DNA from: Xylogone sp. PMI_703
Lineage: Eukaryota; Ascomycota; Leotiomycetes
Length of the DNA: 64,000 bases
Reading direction: 5' to 3'
Assembly: GCA_021399445.1 (NCBI GenBank)
Contig: JAJTUQ010000006.1
Span: 1,612,001-1,676,000, forward strand
The first letter of the stretch is position 1. Every line of letters starts with the position of its first letter. The position numbers and the translations under genes are program-made. Shown piece after piece: positions 46,827 to 57,223 of the stretch. The notes under the pieces are model-generated. The model had not been told where the DNA came from. It did no database searches and saw nothing but the letters and a program-made list of their open reading frames with translations.

Positions 46827-47828
46827 TCCCAAATTTGAGATGCTACAGTATGCAATCGCAGCTCACATCCAAGGATAGCCGGGCGTGCCGGGTAAGCATG
46901 AGAGCAGGCCTTGCATGCTCCACAATGCCCGCCGCAATGCATAATTATGGGATGGTATTCCAACTCTTAGACCAGATGTGCTCATAATAAGCTTACCCGG
47001 CTAACGATGGGATGGGCGCGATAAGCGAATGCGACGACTTAATGCGGTTTGCATCTACTTTGCTGCTCCCAATTGTGAGAGAGCAGCAAAAATCCCGCAT
47101 AACGGGCTGGTGATCAAGCTTAATTTAGATGAAGGGGTCCCGGACGTTTTTACGCCACAGATATAACAGTTTAAACTGGCCAAAATCTGGTCCCACATCT
47201 GATATTGACTCTACATATGGTATAACCGCCACTTACCAGCACGAAAGAGTCTTAAAAGCAATATGTTTGCTACCGTGCAGTCCCAAATATGGGACAGCTG
47301 CGATATTGGTTGTTCCACGTGGAAGGTTAACGTGAGAATATAGGCTGAGTGGATACCGTCCCATATTTGAGGCTATGGGATTCGAAACTATACGGTTCGC
47401 AGGTATAATGCGTCAGATCCTAACGATATATAGCTTTATCACCCGATTATGGGTCAAGTAAGTTGGTCATAGGCTATGGCTGTACTCCGTATGACCAATT
47501 TTGCTATGTATCGTCAGCACTAGGCTGTGAGCTACTCGGGGGTGGTCAAATTCAAAGTTGTCAAATTGGAGACTCTGGCATGATCCACTAATTCAACTAA
47601 GAGAACTCCATGATCATTATTTCACTACTAAACATGTACTTCAGTTACCCCGATGCTGAGAGGTATTATTGCATTCTATTAGGTCAGCGAGATAAAATTT
47701 TATTGTTCATATTTACACAAGCTCCAAGAGATATAAAGCAGAGCACGGCTTCTTAACCTGCTATTCAGAACTCCTCCATTTTTAACTCATTTTTGATTTA
47801 CAGGCTACTTTGCCTGGTCCTATCCATC
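46827..47828. other. Intergenic region
   Basis: About 1 kb without supported genes. A further pair of short complementary words, CCAAATATGGGAC (47283) and GTCCCATATTTGA (47358), was noted. The right end is the promoter of the caspase-like gene. Confidence 0.4.
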
Positions 47829-48806
47829 ATGCTTCTTTATTACATCCCCTTTCTGCTTTTTGGTTATGCGCTTGGATATATGGTTGCAGTTCAACCAGTA
47901 GGGAACCAGCCCCCACTACGAGTGCAGACACCCTTATCAAACGCGGCATTGGAGCTTCTCCCCCCTTACCTATCTATCACAGCTGCAACTATTCATTACG
48001 AATATGATGGAGCACGTGGTGAAGTGCCACAAGTAGCAGCTGAGTTATCAGCAATGCAATTTATTTTCCAACAGTACAACTTTAGAGTCCTCGACATTGC
48101 AATCCCCAAGTCTTCTGATGCGGCTGCGCAATCGTTCCTTGAATCACAAATTTCCTCAATACTTAGCGGATTAAGCTCGCTCGGGTCCCTTGCTATTATT
48201 GTGTATGGAGGCCACGGTGGCCCAGGTGGCACCTGGACAGCGTAAGTAATATCTGATATATACAGAAAATTATAACACTCCTCGTTAGAGTATTATGTAT
48301 GAATCCTGACATTGTTTACGTACAGCAACACACTTTCCGGCGGTAGCGTCTCAGTTGACTGGAAGAGCATCGACACTAATATCATAGCTCCTAGTGGTGT
48401 TGATGTTCTGCAGATAATCGACTCATGCTACTCTGGAGGATTTCTGCCTTCAACAGGAGAGGTGAGCCCAGCATCATGGGGTGGGCGTGGAGCATTCAGC
48501 GCTATTACATCAGCTAGCTCAGAGAACGTCGCCGGAGTCAACCAACTAGCCTTTACTAAAGCAGTCATAAATACATTGGCACCTGCCGATGGTGATATTC
48601 CATCCAACTTTACGGCCTCAAGTCTTTTCGATGCACTTCCTTTGCCAGGAGTACCTTTTGCGCAAATACTTAGGGATACTGCAATGGTAAATGCCATGAT
48701 ATCAGACAACTACATCCCTCAGTTCTTCGAACTAGCAACCTCTATCACTCTTCCCTTGTTCAAAATTGCTCCTTTGAGCTGCTCGACGCTCCCACTACCA
48801 CGATAA
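47829..48806 (+). CDS. Caspase-like (C14-type) protein with an N-terminal hydrophobic segment
   Basis: Exons 47829-48241 and 48326-48806 (84-nt intron) give 297 residues. The ATG at 47829 is the first Met; an in-frame TTG further left has no start value. The first ~25 residues (MLLYYIPFLLFGYALGYMVA) form a signal peptide or anchor. The body has IHYEYDGARGEVPQVAAELS, then VYGGHGGPGG with the His of the caspase dyad, and IIDSCYSGG with the catalytic Cys. In caspase-fold peptidases (metacaspase-like) these sit at the ends of beta-strands 3 and 4. The domain is short and the C-terminus has no processing sites I can identify. Secretion or membrane attachment of a caspase-like protein is unusual. 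It is not clear that it is catalytic; it could be a pseudoenzyme. Confidence 0.72.
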
Positions 48807-49681
48807 AGTTATGTCTACCGTGGTAGTAGGAAATGACTGTTGAAACTCCGCTACATCAATATTTGGGATATGTTGAGACGTTGATAATAGAGTATCAAGA
48901 GATCTCATTTAGCTATACAGATTAAACCAGGCTAAATAAAGCTTTATTTTTATTATTTCCCCTTGCCTTCATATTTCTTAAGATTCTACTGACCTAGTAA
49001 CTCCTCAAGAGGATAGAAGCCCTTTCCTTACTTCCGGAAAGCATGCTTCTATAACTTCAATTTGAACCTAAGTACAATACACCGAAATATACCCTTCGAA
49101 TGTTGCTTCGTACTCGCCTTCTATAAATTAAGGTATCCTTCCTTCTACTAAATCTTTCGTTCCATCTTTTTCGTGTTTTGACGGTCATGATTAATGGGAG
49201 GCAATTATTTTTCTTTGAAGATTGAAAGCAGGGCAGACGTAATGCTTTTAAATAGACATATTTGACTTAAGTCTAGAATCGATCATATTCCTCCAGAAAT
49301 TGAGGGTTCTGAAATCCGAGTTTCGAGGGATCAATTCTGGATCCCCATGTCAAGGACGATGACCAGAGGGGGGCCATGGTGGGATTCAAATTTAGATTAT
49401 TCCACTTATCTTTTCAGGAAATGGGTTTGTCTGCTAATTACGAATCGCCAATCAAGTGCATGCCTCGATGACTTGCGTTACGAGTACTTCTAAATTCCGA
49501 AACCCGTAGCAACCACCATCCAATGAATGTTGCAGTACAGTGCAGAATTCCAGCCGCTCCTTGCGCAATAATTGGCTGGGCCAAAATCATGTGGGGGTCT
49601 AGCTGCACTGCACCTACAGCATCTACGCTCTTGCTTAGAAGATTCTAGAACAAGCGGAGCATTCAAGAAAAAACAAAAAGA
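48807..49681. other. Intergenic region
   Basis: No ORF of interest on either strand; moderately AT-rich. It ends at a WD40 remnant. Confidence 0.4.
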
Positions 49682-49850
49682 ACAGTAGCCTTCTCACATA
49701 ACTCAACATGGCTTGCCTCAGCATCAGGGGATGGTACAGTCAAAATCTGGGATACAGGCAGTGGCGAGTGCTTACAGACGTTAGAAGGCTACACTGGTTG
49801 TGCCTCATCGTCAGACGAACTTCTTATGACAATGATTATGATACCGGCGA
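49682..49850 (+). pseudogene. Single WD40-repeat scrap
   Basis: The frame starting at 49682 reads TVAFSHNSTWLASASGDGTV then KIWDTGSGECLQTLEGYTG: one complete WD40 blade with SxDGTVKIWD-like signature. No neighbouring repeats, start or stop context exists, so it is a leftover from a larger gene such as a NWD/HET-type protein. Confidence 0.65.
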
Positions 49851-50149
49851 AGGCAAACGAGAGATTTGTTTTGTGAAGGTCTAATCCTCCTTTCAAGGAA
49901 ACGTGGCTATATGAGATGATATGGGATAATATTGCAAGAAGCAGGAATGGTTCAAAGCGTGTTTAAGTTGCTTTCCTCCCTTGAGCTAAATTGGCATAGC
50001 TAAATGCTTGTATGGTTCTCCATGCCCTATCCCAAAACTTAGATAAACGTTCTATCAAAAATTCTACCACAGCAAACGCCATAGATGCGGGTATCATCAA
50101 TCGTAAGTCATGTCTATGTCATGGTCCTGGCCCGTCACCACAAAACAAC
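49851..50149. other. Intergenic spacer
   Basis: 300 bp between the WD40 scrap and the 3' end of the next gene; nothing seen. Confidence 0.4.
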
Positions 50150-51166
50150 TTAACACCTATAATATTCTAACCCCGCGCCATCAGCACTGGCCCTCGTAAT
50201 CCTAAACACCGCAATACCATCTGTAATTCCTTCATTCACGCCTCCAACGACCTCCTCGACAATCCAAGCACCAGCCTCCCCAATGATCCTTCCTACCCTA
50301 CCATCCGCAATTCCAGAGATCGCCTCTGTAACAGTTACCCTCTTCTCCCCACAAGCATCAGCCATATCGAGGCCATGACTTACAACACGTTCAGAGATCT
50401 TGTGCTTACGCTCATAAGCGTATGCATTCTCAAGCATATATTTCAGGTACGGAAAGAGGAAGTGTATGATAATGAACAGGTTAAGGATTGTGAAGGCAAC
50501 GGTGCGGTGGAGGAAGGAGGGTGTGTTGCTAGCTCTAGAGTCAGACTCGGGGCTGGTTTGACTTGATTGAAGGGGGTCAAGCTGAATGTGGAAAGGCGAG
50601 GCTATGACCTCGGCGAGGGCACTCCGTATGCTCAGCTGGTCTTCTGTCGTCAGATCGGCCGGAAGGGCACGAAGGAGGTAGGTGAGTGAATAGAGGTAGA
50701 GCTGGCGAGCAAAAGAGGCGTTTCCAATTTGACCATCATCCGAGATCATGGAAGATTCTTCCACACCAAGACTGAGAAGAGATATGCCTAACAGGAGATC
50801 TGTTAATATTATCGGTCATTGAGAGTTCGAGCATAAGTTCTTACCTTGATTTGCAATCCTCCAGCCTATGCCGGTCATTGACTCGGTCGGTCTGGTCGAC
50901 TGCCTCAGCTTTTTCAACGGCGCAAGAAAATCCTTATCCTCAGAAACCGAAACGCTAGTAGTAGCATCCAACGAAATGCTCGCCACGTCATCCGCATCAC
51001 TTGCTCGAGGATCTCGAATCAATACAGCTCCATAATAGGCCCTCTCTGGCGAGCTGGTTCCTAAGCGTGAACGGAAAGATGCTTGTAAGTTCCGCAAACT
51101 GTACATGCTCACGGATTTCCTGAAAGATGAAAGGAGTGGTATCCTTGATTGAACGGCAGGAAACAT
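50150..51166 (-). CDS. Conserved fungal hypothetical protein with one membrane segment
   Basis: Exons 51166-50845 and 50799-50150 (45-nt intron) give 323 residues. After an Arg/Ser-rich start come a Ser-rich disordered stretch and GIGWRIANQG, joined by the splice to LLLGISLLSLGVEESSM. Then QLYLYSLTYLLRALPADLTT and EDQLSIRSALAEVI form an alpha-helical segment seen in many uncharacterised ascomycete proteins, and a likely membrane helix (VAFTILNLFIIIHFLFPYL) follows. The tail holds small-residue helices (GIADGRVGRIIGEAGAWIVE). I do not know the function; the pattern is recognisable across filamentous fungi but has no established role. Confidence 0.6.
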
Positions 51167-51751
51167 TGTATATGGTCGAGATCACCCCAATCCATGGGGA
51201 AAATCAAGGGAGAGTGGCCGTTCAGTGTGAGGACGAGAAAGAGGCTTCAATGAGCGAGTTTGGCTCATGATGTGATGGTGATTTGATGATGACAATGCCG
51301 CCATATAACGTATCATAGAGGTATGATCATCTTGCAGGATGTTAAATGCCTTTTCAGGATTCCGTATCTCGGCTGGCGGCGAAATCTCTGGAAGGCCTGG
51401 CCGAATTATTTTCGCCTGCGACCAAGCATTTTAGCCACATATTCTAGCTTTAAGCTTCCGAAACACGATATGCAGAAAGACCGTGAACGTGCCCAATCGA
51501 CGGAGAGCAGGACGACTGCCGGGTTAATGTTGGTGCCGAGTCTCAATCTTTCCGCTCATCAGCGATATCTTCCAAGCCAATCCCCTGAACCTTGTGATGC
51601 TGAACAACACAACTTGAACATCATTCCCTCCTTTCCCCAACCTCCTTGACAGCAACAAGAGGCCTTCATTTATCGAGACCATCAGCCCCATCACGTCATG
51701 ATTAAGTGTAACGATACACTGGTGGAGAGATACTGTAAAGTAGACCGCAAT
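51167..51751. other. Divergent spacer
   Basis: 585 bp between the 5' ends of the hypothetical protein (minus) and the TMEM184-like gene (plus). The plus-strand ORF 51323-51649 has no motif. Confidence 0.4.
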
Positions 51752-51761
51752 ATGTCATGGG

Positions 51762-53511
51762 TTGGGGAATCAAATTGACATTACTACAGTCGCGGTCGAT
51801 CCAGTATGGCACGGTTACTCCTTCCGCACGCTTGGTTGGGTGCTGGCATCGATATTTGCCGGAATTGCCACGATGTTATCATTATATCTGATCTGGAGAC
51901 ATGCGATGCATTACTCGAGACCATACGAACAGAGACAGTGCGTACATCCCTACCCGCCTTTCTATCAAGTATCACTATTAGTACCCGTACTAAAATGGGC
52001 AATCCAGCATCACTCGAATTCTGTTCATGGTTCCCATTTATTCCATCGTTTCTGTCCTATCCTACCTGTACTACTGGCATGCTGTATACTTCAAAGTCAT
52101 CAGAGACTGCTATGAGGCGTTTGCCATCGCCAGCTTCTTCTTCCTACTGTGCCACTATATCGCCCCAGATCTCCACGCGCAAAAGGACTACTTCAGAAAG
52201 TTGCGTCCGAAGCATTGGCCTTGGCCGGCACCTTGGTTCAAGATATGCTGCGGACCGAGACTTTTGAGGACTCCCCGTAGCGGGCTGACGTGGTTCAATG
52301 TAGAACTTGCTAGATGGCCTGCCGTCCGACAAGAGGCTTACGTTTGGATAGATTATCTGGGTCGGTGTTTTCCAATACTGCTTCGTCCGTGTTACTATGA
52401 CAGTCTTTGCTGTCGTCACACAAGCTTTTGGGATGTACTGCGAGGCTTCTCTCAAGCCAATTTTGCTCATATCTGGGTAAGCTTCTCTCTTCTGGAAGTT
52501 TTTCAAAACCTTTGATTAGCTGACTCTTTCACGCAGATAATGGCCGTTGAGGCTATATGCGTCATCATCGCCATGTATTGCCTGATCGCCTTCTATATAA
52601 CCCTCATAGACGATATCGCACCGCATAAACCATTCTTCAAGATCCTCAGCATCAAACTCGTCATCTTTCTCTGTTTCTGGCAAGCCGTACGCCTCCCCAT
52701 CACCCTCCTTCTAACTAGGACTGAAACTTATGATATACTAACCGCACTTCCTATACAGATCGCCATCTCCGTCCTCACCTCTACCTCCATACTCAAAACC
52801 TACAACACAGTCTCCTACGCCGACTTGAAAGTCGGACTCCCCACCCTCCTCATCTGCATCGAGATGTCTATCTTCGCCGTCATGCATCTCTTCGCGTATC
52901 CATGGAAAGTATACCGGATCGCAGAAAACCATATGGCTGGTTCCGAACCAGGCTCTGTTTTGGAAGACGGGAAGGCGGGATACCAAGGCGGTATATTTGG
53001 AGTCAAGGCGCTGATGGATGCTTTTAACCCCTGGGATCTGGTGAAGGCATTTGGTAGAGGAGTGCGCTGGATCTTTATCGGCAGGACACGTCGTCATGAG
53101 GATACTACGACCATCGGTGGCCACTACCTTAAACCGATCAGGAATGATATAGGGTATTATGGAGGCGGGCCGGTGTCGTATCAAGGTTCCTTTGGGCATG
53201 AAGTGAGCCGCAAAAATGGAAAGCCAGGACGATACTCTGATCCCGACGATGAAAGGGGAGAATTATTGACGCAGGCACAGTCAAACCCCACACTGGCGAA
53301 CGATCCGGATAGGATTGTTATTGCCAGTCCGGCGCCGGCGATGATCGATCATGGATGGAGTGTTCGTGGGGATCTTATGTCCTATAATAAGCAAAAGGCC
53401 CCGTCATTATCACCCCACAGACCGATTGGACTTCCGGCGCACGGGAGTGTGTTCTGCCCAGGGACTCCACCGCAGATGCCAACAAGAAGAGCGAGTTGCA
53501 GGTTACTATAA
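51762..53511 (+). pseudogene. TMEM184/OST-alpha-like seven-helix membrane protein with a frameshift
   Basis: Exons 51762-51937, 52008-52299, 52352-52476, 52537-53511. The recognisable start is PVWHGYSFRTLGWVLASIFA; then YEQRHITRILFMVPIYSIVS, a stretch with several TM helices, FAVVTQAFGMYCEASLKP, and SYADLKVGLPTLLICIEM in the last exon. These match the Solute_trans_a family (TMEM184/organic solute transporter alpha), membrane proteins of uncertain transport role. Two problems: the third exon is 125 nt where a multiple of three is needed (a base is missing near 52460, so CEASLKP and FAHIW lie in different frames), and no in-frame ATG precedes the conserved start; the nearest, at 51752, is one base out of frame. 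The 3' end runs into the antisense phosphorylase relic. Confidence 0.65.
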
Positions 53512-53774
53512 CTTGCTTTGAGAGATGCGGCAGCACTGGCTGCGTGGGCCTTGCCCATGCTAGGAAGGATAAGGAGAACGACATTATGCTTGCCAATCCG
53601 ACCGGTCGTGTAATTATTGGGATCTCCAGCAGCTTTCTGGTACTGATCTCCTCCAGTGTCCCAAAACTCGTCGAAGAGATGAAAGACGGCGTTAGCCTCC
53701 AAGGGCAACGCGCAAATGATCGCTATCTCGAACTCCTCGCGCCGCTGGCCTTCCATCCATCTCCACCTGCGCAT
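53457..53774 (-). pseudogene. Nucleoside-phosphorylase-type domain, N-terminal half
   Basis: From ATG 53774 the frame has EEFEIAIICALPLEANAVFH, GGDQYQKAAGDPNNYTTGRI, GKHNVVLLILPSMGKAHAAS and LALLVGICGGVPGQ. This is the opening half of the fungal PNP-type domain found in NLR-like and ULD proteins. Homology stops after GGVPG near 53457; the following residues are unrelated. The break falls inside the antisense of the TMEM184-like gene's last exon. The C-terminal half of such a protein lies at 37.1-38.9 kb on the same strand and in the correct order. Confidence 0.7.
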
Positions 53775-53841
53775 GTATTAGCGCTTGAGGACCGATGGGA
53801 ATGTGACCTACAGGATCATCACTGAGCGAGAATGGCTAGAG

Positions 53842-53946
53842 AACGGTGAGACAGAAAAGTCGCTGGAGATGGGGCTGGCACCGTGACTTGGCACTTGCCA
53901 ATCGATAACCATGCAGAAATGTGGCGGAGCAGTCAGGTGAAATCCA
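53842..53946 (+). repeat. Direct repeat, copy 1
   Basis: About 100 bp including GTGACTTGGCACTTGCCAAT and GTGGCGGAGCAGTCAGGTG. The second copy at 54676-54771 differs mostly by G-to-A. Confidence 0.7.
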
Positions 53947-54675
53947 CGTGATTGCCCAAAGATGTTATCTTGAAATTTAGTTAAGACAGGGTATTTACTT
54001 TAATCCAGCGGGACTCCCTATAAGAGGCTGACTTCAGATCCCCTAGCCTGTGTGAGATATGCTTTGACATAGAATTTTACGACGAATGCCTCTAGAATCT
54101 TAGGGATGGCAATCTTTCGTTCTGAGTTTGTAACCCGAAGCATCCTGTTCTCGAAATATATCCACCAAGAGGACTAGTTACACAAAATGCATGAGGTCCG
54201 GATCAGGGATGAACGAGTAGTTAGCGTCGATGACTATTTAGGCGCATGACGAGATCGTAGAGATTTAGATAAACCTTGTGTAAATTAGTATTTGACTTTA
54301 ACGAGTTAACTGATAGACAATAGTTAACAGACCACCCGCTGAGCCAAGTAACATGAACTCATGAGATAATAAACTCAGGCTAAACATTGGACAAGATTAT
54401 AGAACTCTAAACCTAATTATTAATTTGTTTATTGTTTTTTAGACTTAACTTTTAAAGATGAGAATTTTATTGTTACGGAGTAATATGTATAATATGATAT
54501 TATATCCTATATAATAACTTCAAAACATTGAGTTTTCAAACAAATTAAAGTCTAAGTACGCACACTGTTAAAGAACTTGACTAGTATCTAAGTTAGGTTA
54601 AAGCTTTTGTGTGGTAATCTCTACTCCTAGGTTCTTAACATGCTGTTAAAAGAGCAAGTAGGGAGTAAATCATTA
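53947..54675. other. AT-rich intergenic segment between the direct repeats
   Basis: Increasingly AT-rich to ~54620; no coding signal. With its repeats it may be an element relic that has been mutated by RIP. Confidence 0.4.
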
Positions 54676-54771
54676 CGGAGAAAGATGACTGAAAATAAGG
54701 CCAGCACTATGACTTGGCACTTGCCAATCGATGATAATACGCAGAAATATAGCGGAGCAATCAGGTAAAAG
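54676..54771 (+). repeat. Direct repeat, copy 2 (RIP-like divergence)
   Basis: Matches copy 1 with e.g. ATAGCGGAGCAATCAGGTA against GTGGCGGAGCAGTCAGGTG; most changes are G to A, three of four in this stretch at TpG. Same orientation and ~830 bp apart. Confidence 0.7.
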
Positions 54772-55128
54772 CTACAGAGTACCAGCGATTTACATGTGAA
54801 TTTACGAGTTTGGGAACAAAAGTCCGTATTTTATAGGCTAGCTCAACGAGCATATTTACGATAATTTCCAACTTTTACCCCACCACAAATTCAGACAATT
54901 ATTGTCTGTATCCGGTCACATGGTTAACTGCGCGATGTATTTAGTCCTAATCAAGTAGTTGTGGGGCCTCAGGCACTCAACCCCTGAGACTCCATATGCA
55001 GCCACGATATGCTCAACCTTCATACCTCCCAATTGACGTATATAGCACTGTAATCATAGTATTACGGGTTTCACGCGCTACGGGAGGGTATACTACTGTA
55101 TACCGATAATTATGACACTACTCCTCCT
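54772..55128. other. Intergenic region
   Basis: No gene seen. Confidence 0.35.
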
Positions 55129-55436
55129 ATGCCAGAGCACCTTCTAGGCTTTGAAATCCTTACTAAACATAAGGAAGCAACACGACAACTTGTTAATTTT
55201 GCTGGGAACCAAATTCCAAGGCGTCAAGCTTATTATAATCTTAGATATTCGACAATCCACGAAGCCAACAGTCGCTTTAACGAAGACGTAAACAGTCTAC
55301 AAATGAAGACGAAACGAGGCAATTTGTGTTAGAGGAATGGGATAGAATACCACAAAAATAGAATTATGAGTTAATTGATATACAAGAGCATTGGATTCAC
55401 GTGTTAGTAGAGCCTTATGGGTGGTTGTAATACCCC
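55129..55436 (+). pseudogene. Degenerate protein fragment, probably transposon-derived
   Basis: Frame 1 holds HEANSRFNEDVNSLQ, and the next frame continues DETRQFVLEEWDRIPQK, stop, NYELIDIQEHWIHVLVEPYGWL. Two frames and an internal stop make a dead gene. The composition looks like the end of a fungal transposase, but I cannot name the family. Confidence 0.3.
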
Positions 55437-55505
55437 TGAAAAGTAGTGACTTTTGATCCTAGGCTCGTTAGGTAAGACCATTATATTATATACCCTAACG
55501 AACTT

Positions 55506-56471
55506 CTACTCATCAACCAGCTGATTCTCCCAGAAGACCAGACATCTCGTCTCGATACTCTCTCGGTTCGGAGCATTTTCCGTTCCAGGAATTGCGAAGG
55601 CCGTATGCGGCACTCTCGTTGCCAGCCCCTCGGCCTTTTTGGAGTCAAAGCACTTGAGGAGCAACACCTCCTCTGGCTTCATATTAGAGGCATAGTACCA
55701 TCGATGATCTGGATGTGCTCTTGCATTCAGGTTGTCAAAGTTCCCTTCCTTGTCCCGTGGGTTCTCGTACTGTCCAGCCCCCCCAATCGGGAGCTTGATT
55801 GTGGTGGGTATAAGGTCTTCGTCCCGGACAGAGTGCGCATCGCAGACCGCCAGCGGGTCTTTGCTAACGGGTTTGATCGGGCGCCAGATATTAATGATGC
55901 CCCAACGGGTCTTCTGAAGTTGTAAAGCTTCCTCTGGCAGATAGAACTCGAGTGTATCACGGGCACCTTTAGCTGACTGGTCAATGTGGACATATCGTGC
56001 CGGAGGTAGCAGGCCGACACTGGCATCACCAGAAAGTTTCTCAGCAGCGGCCTTGGCTGCCTCTGAAGCACCCTGGCGGACGAAATGAGAGAAGATGTAC
56101 ACACGACTTGCGCCGGTACTGAATCCATCTTTAGTGGCTGCAACCAAAGTTGGGTACGGATTGGCTCACATCGTTTTAATCAACTCTACAGTCTCTGGAT
56201 AGTATATCTTTTTGACGTTATCGCGGTCTGTGAAATCTTTTATAGCACTGCTGTGTTGGCAAACTTGGAAACCCTGTTGGTCCAAAGCGAATTCTTCTTC
56301 GCGCCCCCTGATATCGTGAATCAGGACCTCCTTCGGGTTGAATTCGCGCTTGAAGAAGGCCGCACCAGTCGGTGCAAAAGCCGTGGGGTTGTTTGGTGAA
56401 TCGATGTAATAGTTAAGCGTGGTGCGCACGACTTTTGGATTTTCCAAAGTTGTAACTGTGGAACTGGCCAT
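55506..56471 (-). pseudogene. asaB/CmcJ-like hydroxylase/desaturase with one in-frame TGA
   Basis: 322 codons in one frame, interrupted only by TGA at 56166-56168. The first part (MASSTVTTLENPKVVRTTLN, FKREFNPKEVLIHDIRGREE, KIYYPETVELIKT) and the second (GASRVYIFSHFVRQG, ARYVHIDQSA, WGIINIWRPIKP, PLAVCDAHSVRDEDLIP, WYYASNMKPEEVLLLKCFDS) together fit the asaB/CmcJ/GA4-desaturase-like family of Fe(II)/2-oxoglutarate-dependent or related oxidoreductases, with the conserved His-x-Asp and the later FDS-region His pattern. An intron excising the TGA would be only ~32 nt (56138-56169) and would change phase, so it is not credible. No introns are otherwise needed. A possible tailoring enzyme in secondary metabolism; likely inactive if the sequence is right. 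Confidence 0.72.
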
Positions 56472-57223
56472 CTTAACGAGGGAGATCGAAATTTGAGACG
56501 AGATAGGGGGAAGGCAGGATTATTACAGTAAACTCCTGGTTTGCTGAACTTTAGAGTACGAATGTTGGTCGGAGCATTCGGGACTGCGTTGCATTATATG
56601 CGAGGTGGTCAGGTTACAGCCAGATACGTACCTTGCAGTAGCCATATCCATTCATCCAATACGTAGGTACTGCTAGTAACTCACTTTCATTGACGGTGTA
56701 ATTCCGAAGCAGCACACAGAAACGAACAGTTTGACCTACACCCCTTCCACATATTCCGCCCCTCGAGGGGCAACCTCGAGGTGACAGCACGCCCATCTGT
56801 GCGCCTGATGCTGTTCACCTACTCGTGCTGCTAGGAACTCTCTTTCCTTGACGGTATAATTCCGAAGAAACACGCGGAAACGAATGGTTTGAGGATCGTT
56901 CTCGCGGACCAGCAGCCACCTAGGAAGCATGTTGAGACTCGTACCCTACCCTCAGCGCAAACGACTAAACGGACTAAACTAGTACACTGCGGAGATCCCA
57001 GAAAGTCCCCCGCATCACAATGGAACTTCTAACACGCCATCCTGAACGAGTTAGTACACGGAATTAGAGTTGCTTTCAGGTGTCTGGGGTCAGAGGGTCT
57101 GCATCCCAAGTATAAGGTCTTATAGATTTCCGGCTTTATCCTTACGCATCATGAATAGAGTTTTATGCTACCACGGCCAAACAATCAAGAGGGTAATATT
57201 AGTCTACTTCACAGCCTCCTACC
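56472..57223. promoter_or_regulatory. Divergent promoter region with an imperfect direct repeat
   Basis: 752 bp between the starts of the oxygenase-like and transporter genes. It contains two ~63-bp similar units (56672-56734 and 56830-56892) sharing GACGGTRTAATTCCGAAG and AACGAAYRGTTTGA-like words, and a CCCCTCGAGGGG palindrome near 56759. No regulator binding site could be recognised. Confidence 0.45.
56672..56892 (+). repeat. Two imperfect ~63-bp direct repeats
   Basis: Units begin at GCTAGTAACTCACTTTC and GCTAGGAACTCTCTTTC and end in TTTGA; differences are scattered over the unit. Spacing 158 bp. Confidence 0.7.

Noticed and set aside
53496..53825. Plus-strand 109-residue ORF
   Set aside because: Antisense of the phosphorylase fragment that has clear family motifs.
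56138..56169. A 32-nt intron removing the TGA of the oxygenase-like gene
   Set aside because: Too short and it would shift the phase; both halves are already in the same frame.
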